A stretch of 10,889 nt of DNA from an uncultured Prevotella sp. (GTDB lineage Bacteria > Bacteroidota > Bacteroidia > Bacteroidales > Bacteroidaceae), in NCBI GenBank assembly GCA_934190685.1, contig CAKPTK010000076.1, forward strand, positions 1 through 10,889. The letters are read 5' to 3'. The position numbers were made by a program, and so were the translations under genes. Under the pieces are notes generated by a model that saw nothing but the letters and a program-made list of their open reading frames with translations, had not been told where the DNA came from and searched no databases. Within the stretch, counting starts at the first letter, position 1; each line of letters begins with the position of its first letter. Positions 6,449 to 10,889 of the stretch are shown here, piece by piece.

Positions 6449-8767
6449 ATGAGAAAAAAGTTCGTACATTTCCTTTGGGGCCTTCTTCTCGCCTCGTTCC
6501 TGCTTGTTCTGGTGGCTTTCGTGGCTATTTGGAACGGATGGATTGGCTATATGCCTCCTGTGGAAGACTTGCAGAATCCCATCAACAGATATGCCTCGCA
6601 GATTTATTCTGACGATGGCAAGGTACTCGGCACGTGGAATCTGAACAAGGAAAACCGTATCCTTGTCACCTACGACAAACTTTCGCCCTATCTCGTGCAG
6701 GCGCTTGTTGCTACTGAGGACGAACGCTTCTACGAGCATTCGGGTATTGACTTCATAGCTTTGACCCGTGCCGTGGTCAAGCGTGGTCTCCTCGGACAGG
6801 CTTCCGCCGGTGGTGGCTCGACCATCACTCAGCAGCTAGCCAAACAACTTTACACCAAGCGTCCCGCACAGAATACGCTTGAGCGTCTGCTCCAAAAGCC
6901 GATAGAGTGGGTGATTGCCATCAAACTCGAACGTAACTACACCAAGGAGGAAATCATCACCATGTATCTCAACTACTTCGATTTCCTCCACAATGCCGTG
7001 GGCATCAAGACTGCCGCCAATACATATTTTAATAAAGAACCTATCAATCTTACCATCAACGAGGCTGCCATGCTCATAGGATTGTGCAAGAACCCTTCGC
7101 TCTTCAACCCCGTGCGCTATCCAGAGCGCGCTACCGAACGGCGTAATGTGGTGCTGTCGCAGATGGAGAAAGTCGGCTACATCTCTCATGACGCCTATCT
7201 CCGTTATGCGTCGGAACAATTGGTGCTCAATTTCCATCGCGCTGATCACAAGGACGGATCCGCCACTTATCTGCGTGAGTTCCTGCGCCGTTACATGATG
7301 GCGGAAGCACCTGATAGAAGCAATTATCCTTCGTGGAACAAGAGCCAGTATGTCATCGACTCCATCGCTTGGCAGACCGACCCTCTCTATGGATGGTGCA
7401 ACAAGAACACAAAAAAAGACGGTTCCCACTACAATGTATATACCGACGGACTGAAAATATTCACTACCATCAACTCACGTATGCAACGCTATGCCGAGGA
7501 GGCCGTTTATGGTCACGTGGCACGCTTCCTCCAACCAGAGTTCAACCGTGAGAACCATTCAAAGCCCAATGCTCCTTTCACCGACCAACTGACTGCACAA
7601 CAGGTGAAGTCGATTATCAACCGCGCTGTGCAGCAGAGTGATCGCTATCGTTCGATGAAGGCTTCCGGCGCCAGCGAGGAGGAAATCAGAGCTGCTTTCC
7701 GCAGACCGACCGACATGACAATCTTCACCTATCATGGAGACATCGATACTGTCATGACGCCTCTGGACTCAATACGCTACTACAAGTCGTTCCTCCGTGC
7801 CGGCTTCATGAGTATGGATCCTAAAACGGGTGCGGTTAAAGCCTATGTGGGTGGACTCGATTTTGAGCATTTCCAATACGACATGGTTATGGGGGGGCGC
7901 CGCCAGGTGGGTTCCACTATCAAGCCGTTCCTCTATTCTCTCGCAATGGAAAATGGATTCTCGCCCTGCGACAAGGCTCCTAATGCCCAGCGTACCTACA
8001 TGGTGGCTGGACAACCTTGGACACCACGCAACGCCAGTCATGCACGTGCAGGACAGATGGTGACGCTGAAATGGGGCTTGGCACAGTCGAGCAACTGGGT
8101 TTCTGCCTACTTGATGAGTAAACTCAATCCCCAAGCGTTTGTCCAACTGCTCCATGAATTCGGCATCTACAACCCGGATATTCATCCATCTATGGCGTTG
8201 TGTCTCGGTCCGTGTGAGGTGAGTGTGGCAGAGATGGTGAGTGCCTATACTACTTTCGCCAACAACGGCATCCGCTGCGCTCCTATGTTCGTCAGCAAGA
8301 TTGAGGATAATGAAGGTAACGTTATTGCCACTTTCAATCCTCGTATGAACGAGGTTATTAGCGAAGAGTCGGCACAGAAGATGCTCGTTTTGCTCAAGGG
8401 AGTGGTCGACGGTGGCACGGCTGGACGCTTGCGCTACAAATATCACTTTGATGGAGAGATCGGTGGCAAGACAGGTACCACCAATCGCAATAGCGATGCT
8501 TGGTTCATGGGCTTCACTCCGCAGCTCGTCAGCGGATGCTGGGTGGGAGGCGAAGACAGAGACATTCATTTCGACTCTATGCGCATGGGGCAGGGAGCTA
8601 CGGCAGCACTCCCCATTTGGGCTTACTTCATGAAGAAGGTCTATCGTGACCGCTCGCTCGGTTACGATCCCGATGCCAAGTTCGACCTTCCTGAGGACTT
8701 CGATCCCTGTGCCACTGAAGATTCTGGATTTATGGGTGGAAATGGTATCGATGAAGTGTATGAATAA
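6449..8767 (+). CDS. Class A penicillin-binding protein (bifunctional peptidoglycan glycosyltransferase/transpeptidase, PBP1A type)
   Basis: 772 residues from the ATG at 6449; an in-frame TTG nine bases earlier (6440) is the less likely start. It polymerises lipid II into glycan strands and cross-links the stem peptides on the periplasmic face. Seen in order: a short basic cytoplasmic tail and one membrane segment (about 8-27); a GT51 glycosyltransferase domain with EDERFYEHSGID (catalytic Glu90), GGGSTITQQLAKQ (121-133) and YTKEEIITMYLN (164-175); a long linker; and a transpeptidase domain with STIK (Ser489 nucleophile, Lys492), SSN (547-549) and KTGT (from Lys674). The GT51 third motif reads QKPIE where RKxxE is common; Lys and Glu are kept. 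Both activities should be intact. It stands alone, divergent from pyrB. The assignment to PBP1A rather than PBP1B or 1C is from general likeness. Confidence 0.96.
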   Translation: MRKKFVHFLWGLLLASFLLVLVAFVAIWNGWIGYMPPVEDLQNPINRYASQIYSDDGKVLGTWNLNKENRILVTYDKLSPYLVQALVATEDERFYEHSGIDFIALTRAVVKRGLLGQASAGGGSTITQQLAKQLYTKRPAQNTLERLLQKPIEWVIAIKLERNYTKEEIITMYLNYFDFLHNAVGIKTAANTYFNKEPINLTINEAAMLIGLCKNPSLFNPVRYPERATERRNVVLSQMEKVGYISHDAYLRYASEQLVLNFHRADHKDGSATYLREFLRRYMMAEAPDRSNYPSWNKSQYVIDSIAWQTDPLYGWCNKNTKKDGSHYNVYTDGLKIFTTINSRMQRYAEEAVYGHVARFLQPEFNRENHSKPNAPFTDQLTAQQVKSIINRAVQQSDRYRSMKASGASEEEIRAAFRRPTDMTIFTYHGDIDTVMTPLDSIRYYKSFLRAGFMSMDPKTGAVKAYVGGLDFEHFQYDMVMGGRRQVGSTIKPFLYSLAMENGFSPCDKAPNAQRTYMVAGQPWTPRNASHARAGQMVTLKWGLAQSSNWVSAYLMSKLNPQAFVQLLHEFGIYNPDIHPSMALCLGPCEVSVAEMVSAYTTFANNGIRCAPMFVSKIEDNEGNVIATFNPRMNEVISEESAQKMLVLLKGVVDGGTAGRLRYKYHFDGEIGGKTGTTNRNSDAWFMGFTPQLVSGCWVGGEDRDIHFDSMRMGQGATAALPIWAYFMKKVYRDRSLGYDPDAKFDLPEDFDPCATEDSGFMGGNGIDEVYE

Positions 8768-8825
8768 ATGTAAACGTGTGTAAATAGCTGTTGTGTTCGC
8801 ACACAATTACTTGATTTGTATCAAT

Positions 8826-8858
8826 AAAGAGGGGGGTCCCAATGAAAAAGTCCTCTTT
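8826..8858 (+). terminator. Possible weak terminator hairpin after the PBP gene
   Basis: AAAGAGG (8826-8832) pairs with CCTCTTT (8852-8858), seven pairs plus a possible G-U, around an 18-base loop. A run of six T (8870-8875) follows only after twelve bases, so the layout is not classical. Two smaller stems precede it: TTGTGT/ACACAA around TCGC (8791-8806) and TTGAT/ATCAA around TTGT (8811-8824). They would sit at the end of the PBP message. The T-run also lies inside the next promoter's spacer. Confidence 0.35.
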
Positions 8859-8860
8859 CT

Positions 8861-8892
8861 ATTGTAGCTTTTTTGAAAAACTACTACCTTTG
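8861..8892 (+). promoter_or_regulatory. Bacteroidota-type promoter for an untranslated RNA
   Basis: ATTG (8861-8864, three of four bases of TTTG), a 20-base spacer, then TACCTTTG (8885-8892), an exact TAnnTTTG box. Spacing fits the known Bacteroidota primary-sigma promoter. Transcription should begin near 8896-8899. No usable start codon with an open frame follows for about 370 bases. Confidence 0.7.
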
Positions 8893-8966
8893 CAGTGCAA
8901 AAAAGAAACAACGACTAAAGAAGTTAAAGGTTAGATTTGATATATATTCATGATTTTAAAGTTTTG

Positions 8967-9090
8967 ATTAGGTTATTGGTTTTAGGTAATAAAGATTGAT
9001 TGTTTAGGTTATTAGGTTATTGGTTTTAGGTAAAAGATTGATTGTTTAGGTTTTCATTAGGTTATTGGTTTAGGTAAACAAAGATTGTAG
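8967..9090 (+). repeat. Three tandem copies of a ~44-base cytosine-free repeat
   Basis: Copies begin with ATTAGGTTATTGGTTT at 8967, 9011 and 9056 (periods 44 and 45). Copies one and two end in AAGATTGATTGTTTAGGTT and differ mainly by a two-base gap in the middle; copy three lacks one T and diverges after AAAGATTG at about 9088. In 124 bases there are only two C (9055 and 9079). Each unit also contains smaller echoes of TTAGGT. There are no unique spacers, so it is not a CRISPR array. The lack of C means the RNA form would stay largely single-stranded. Confidence 0.85.
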
Positions 9091-9217
9091 TAAAAGTAAG
9101 GATAACAGATTTCGACCCAAAGAAAGGCAAAGCCGTGAGGCTTTGACCTACTTCAGGGAAGAAAATCTCCGCCAAGGAGATTCGTTTGAACAAAATTCAA
9201 AAGAAATAGATTTGAAC

Positions 9218-9253
9218 CGCACTGATAGGACTTTCCCTGTCAGTGCGATTTTT
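9218..9253 (+). terminator. Strong intrinsic terminator
   Basis: CGCACTGATAGG (9218-9229) pairs with CCTGTCAGTGCG (9236-9247): twelve pairs with one U-G, a six-base loop ACTTTC, then ATTTTT. It ends the putative RNA and insulates the transporter promoter that begins eleven bases later. The opposite strand lacks a matching T-run, so it is directional. Confidence 0.85.
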
Positions 9254-9264
9254 GTTCTCTATTC

Positions 9265-9295
9265 TTTGTTATGTCTGTGAAAAGCGCTAATTTTG
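9265..9295 (+). promoter_or_regulatory. Canonical Bacteroidota promoter of the ABC transporter operon
   Basis: TTTG (9265-9268), exactly 19 bases, then TAATTTTG (9288-9295): a full match to TTTG-N19-TAnnTTTG. The box ends eight bases before the ATG at 9304, predicting a transcript start near 9299-9302 and an almost leaderless message. It overlaps the in-frame upstream ATG at 9271, which would therefore not be transcribed from this promoter. Palindromes AGCGCT (9283-9288) and GTGCAC (9295-9300) flank the box; a regulator site is possible but unproven. Confidence 0.75.
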
Positions 9296-9303
9296 TGCAC
9301 TAT

Positions 9304-10449
9304 ATGAGAAAGACTATTTCAATATACTTTAGCATCCTCCTTTTGGCGACGCTCGCTCTTGGTGCTTGCTCAGGTGGCAAGGCACATCAGGAAGGAATGC
9401 AAGGAGATACCCTGCGGATGAAATATGCCGAAGATTTGACAATGATACAGTATGATGGTTATGTAGTGGTACGTGTAGCCGATCCATGGCACAAAGGGAA
9501 GACGCTACACACCTATGTTGTTATACCAGACAGCGTACAACAGCTGCCTCGTCATCTACCACAGGGTACTATTGTACGCACACCCTTGTGTCGGGCCGTG
9601 GTGTCGACCACCGTCCACAGCCAACTCTTCATCAACCTTTCCGCTCCTGCAGCTATCCGTGGTGTGTGCGATCTTGCCTATGTCAACATTCCCTATGTAC
9701 AACATCAAGTCAAAGCGGGCAGAATAGCCGACTGTGGCAGCAGCATGGCGCCTGATGTGGAAAGGATGATGAATCTTAATCCTGATGCTGTGTTCCTCTC
9801 ACCGTTTGAAAACAGTGGTGGTTATGGAAAGTTAGAGAAGACCCACATCCCCATCATTGAGTGTGCCGACTACATGGAACCTTCTCCCTTGGCAAGAGCG
9901 GAGTGGATGAAGTTCTATGGGTTGCTCTTGGGTAAGGAGCGGCAAGCCGACTCGCTCTTCCAACAGGTTGAGAGCAACTATCTGCGTGTGAAGAGTCAAG
10001 CACAAGCGTGCAAGACCCATCCGACTGTTCTGATGGATCGTCGTGAGGGAGGTGTGTGGTATCTTCCGGGAGGAAGAAGCACAATAGGACAGATGATTGC
10101 AGACGCGGGTGGTCGCTATATTTGGGCCGAAGAAAAAAGCGCAGGCTCCGTCTCGCTTTCCCTTGAGGCGGTACTCGACCGTGGAGCTGATGCCGATGTG
10201 TGGTTGGTGCGCTACAGTGGCATACCTCATTTTGGCTACAACTCTCTGGCAGGCGAGTCGAAGGCCTATACTTTGATTCAGGCATTTCGGCAGCACCATG
10301 TTATGGGTTGCGACCTACAGAACTCGGGCTTCTATGAGTTGACTCCTTTCCGCCCCGACCTGCTGATTCATGATTTCTACGCTATCTTCCATCCCGAGAA
10401 AATCTCAGACGACGATAAACTCTACTTCTTCCATGCGCTCCAACCTTAA
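9304..10449 (+). CDS. ABC transporter substrate-binding lipoprotein (FecB/BtuF-like)
   Basis: 381 residues from the ATG at 9304. An in-frame ATG at 9271 exists, but the promoter overlaps it and the lipoprotein signal starts properly at MRKTISIYF. Residues 1-21 form a signal peptide with lipobox LGAC; Cys22 would be lipidated, anchoring the protein to a membrane in the periplasm. The mature part has the two-lobe periplasmic-binding layout of the iron-siderophore/haem/cobalamin family: a first lobe with GVCDLAYVN, NLNPDAVFLSP (157-167) and PIIECADY; a connecting helix around EWMKFYGLLLGKE; a second lobe with WYLPGGRSTIGQMIADAGG; and the terminal RPDLLIHDFYAIFHPE (350-365). It delivers ligand to the permease, whose gene overlaps this one by 17 bases. 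The ligand is not determined. No cobalamin riboswitch is visible upstream, and no TonB receptor is adjacent. Confidence 0.93.
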   Translation: MRKTISIYFSILLLATLALGACSGGKAHQEGMQGDTLRMKYAEDLTMIQYDGYVVVRVADPWHKGKTLHTYVVIPDSVQQLPRHLPQGTIVRTPLCRAVVSTTVHSQLFINLSAPAAIRGVCDLAYVNIPYVQHQVKAGRIADCGSSMAPDVERMMNLNPDAVFLSPFENSGGYGKLEKTHIPIIECADYMEPSPLARAEWMKFYGLLLGKERQADSLFQQVESNYLRVKSQAQACKTHPTVLMDRREGGVWYLPGGRSTIGQMIADAGGRYIWAEEKSAGSVSLSLEAVLDRGADADVWLVRYSGIPHFGYNSLAGESKAYTLIQAFRQHHVMGCDLQNSGFYELTPFRPDLLIHDFYAIFHPEKISDDDKLYFFHALQP

Positions 10450-10889
10450 CCTTCTCCTCCTGTTGTTGGGGGCGGTGATTCTTCTTTTTGTCTTCAACAT
10501 CGTTTATGGCTCTGTCCGTATTCCTCTTGGCGATATTTTCCGTATTCTGTCGGGAGCCTCAATGGAACAGGACAGTTGGCGATTTATCATCTTGGAGTCG
10601 CGATTGCCCCAAGCGGTTACATCCTTGCTCTGTGGTAGTGGACTCGCCGTGTGCGGTCTGCTGTTGCAGACCGCCTTCCGCAATCCGCTTGCAGACCCCT
10701 CTATCTTTGGAGTCAACAGTGGTGCAGGGTTGGGTGTCGCACTCGTCATGTTCGCCGCAGGTGGTACCATCACTGCTGGTGACTATACTTTGGGCGGATT
10801 TGTGGCGGTGATAGTTGGTGCCTTCTTGGGTGCGATGGCAGTAATGGCGCTTGTCTATTTCTTCTCAACCCGTGTACAGAGTAGCATCC
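10433..10889 (+). CDS. FecCD-family ABC transporter permease (3' end missing)
   Basis: The ATG at 10433 opens a frame that runs to the right edge (152 full codons of an expected 330-350). It begins with a hydrophobic segment (NLLLLLLGAVILLFVF), then VRIPLGDIF, a RLPQAVTSLLCGSGLAV stretch, LLLQTAFRNPLADPSIFGV and GAGLGVALVMF, followed by two more membrane segments. The RLP...GxxLAxxGxxLQxxxRNPLADPxxxG signature is that of the BtuC/FhuB/FecCD permeases, which dimerise in the inner membrane to import iron complexes, haem or cobalamin. The start overlaps the end of the binding-protein gene by 17 bases in another frame, so translation is coupled. An ATPase gene is expected beyond the edge. Confidence 0.95.
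   Translation, partial: MRSNLNLLLLLLGAVILLFVFNIVYGSVRIPLGDIFRILSGASMEQDSWRFIILESRLPQAVTSLLCGSGLAVCGLLLQTAFRNPLADPSIFGVNSGAGLGVALVMFAAGGTITAGDYTLGGFVAVIVGAFLGAMAVMALVYFFSTRVQSSI

Larger units (their letters stand above)
8899..9253 (+). ncRNA. Putative structured non-coding RNA or long untranslated leader, family unknown
   Basis: The segment is bounded by a promoter (8861-8892) and a strong intrinsic terminator (9218-9253), about 355 nt; ends are estimates. All frames are cut by stops; the only ATG (8951) gives five codons. The 5' half is AT-rich and carries three 44-base tandem repeats. The 3' part folds locally: CAAAGCC-GTGA-GGCTTTG (9128-9145), a GNRA-like loop, extended by AGG/CCT past a bulged A; AATCTCC-GCCAA-GGAGATT (9164-9182); TTTGAA-CAAAA-TTCAAA (9185-9201); then the terminator stem. 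I see none of the conserved blocks of tmRNA, RNase P RNA or SRP RNA, and no B12 box of a cobalamin riboswitch. It could be a free regulatory RNA or a terminated leader acting on the ABC transporter gene that begins 50 bases after the terminator. The transporter has its own promoter, which favours an independent RNA. Confidence 0.55.

Noticed and set aside
7769..8806. 345-codon open frame on the minus strand opposite the PBP transpeptidase domain
   Set aside because: Antisense to a conserved domain, His- and Cys-rich without recognisable motifs; no promoter or start signal.
8967..9090. CRISPR-like array
   Set aside because: Copies are contiguous with no unique spacers, and no cas gene is present.
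9090..9218. Cobalamin riboswitch ahead of the transporter gene
   Set aside because: A GGGAAG...AAAATC string slightly recalls the B12 box, but the GCnGnCCCGC core and the expected long-range architecture are missing.
8899..9253. tmRNA, RNase P RNA or SRP RNA
   Set aside because: No tag-coding frame or CCA-type tRNA end, no GAGGAAAGUCC block, and no GGAAG/AGCA SRP loop are present.
10488..10811. 107-codon plus-strand frame inside the permease gene
   Set aside because: Out of frame with the clear FecCD permease reading and lacking any family features.

Overview
The window reads as chromosomal DNA of a Bacteroidota species, most likely a Prevotella-type member of the Bacteroidales. Evidence: a SusC-type TonB-dependent receptor with its ECF sigma / FecR-family anti-sigma pair, catalytic and regulatory aspartate carbamoyltransferase genes side by side, promoters of the Bacteroidota form (TTTG, about 19-20 bases, TAnnTTTG), and genes that lack clear Shine-Dalgarno sequences. 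The genus is an inference from protein style and moderate GC, not a proven assignment.

Left block, minus strand (1-3436): an ECF sigma factor, an inner-membrane FecR-like anti-sigma factor and the first 573 codons of a SusC-like outer-membrane receptor. The receptor has an N-terminal STN domain, so the three form a complete surface-signalling unit: receptor occupancy is relayed through FecR to free the sigma factor. The receptor runs off the left edge; a SusD-like partner is expected beyond it. A strong hairpin precedes the sigma gene.

Central block, minus strand (3582-6339): pyrB, pyrI and glyA, a housekeeping cluster for pyrimidine synthesis and one-carbon/serine-glycine metabolism. Divergent from pyrB is a class A penicillin-binding protein (6449-8767), a bifunctional glycosyltransferase/transpeptidase for peptidoglycan.

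Right block: the 536 bases between the PBP stop and the next start hold no gene for a protein but are not empty. They contain a possible terminator, a very good Bacteroidota promoter (8861-8892), three tandem copies of a roughly 44-base, almost cytosine-free repeat (8967-9090), three further hairpins and a strong intrinsic terminator (9218-9253). Together these look like an independent untranslated RNA of about 355 nt that I do not recognise; it is the most interesting object in the window. Immediately after it, a second canonical promoter (9265-9295) ends only nine bases before the start of a lipoprotein substrate-binding protein, implying an almost leaderless message. That gene overlaps a FecCD-type permease cut off by the right edge; together they are part of an ABC importer for an iron complex, haem or cobalamin.
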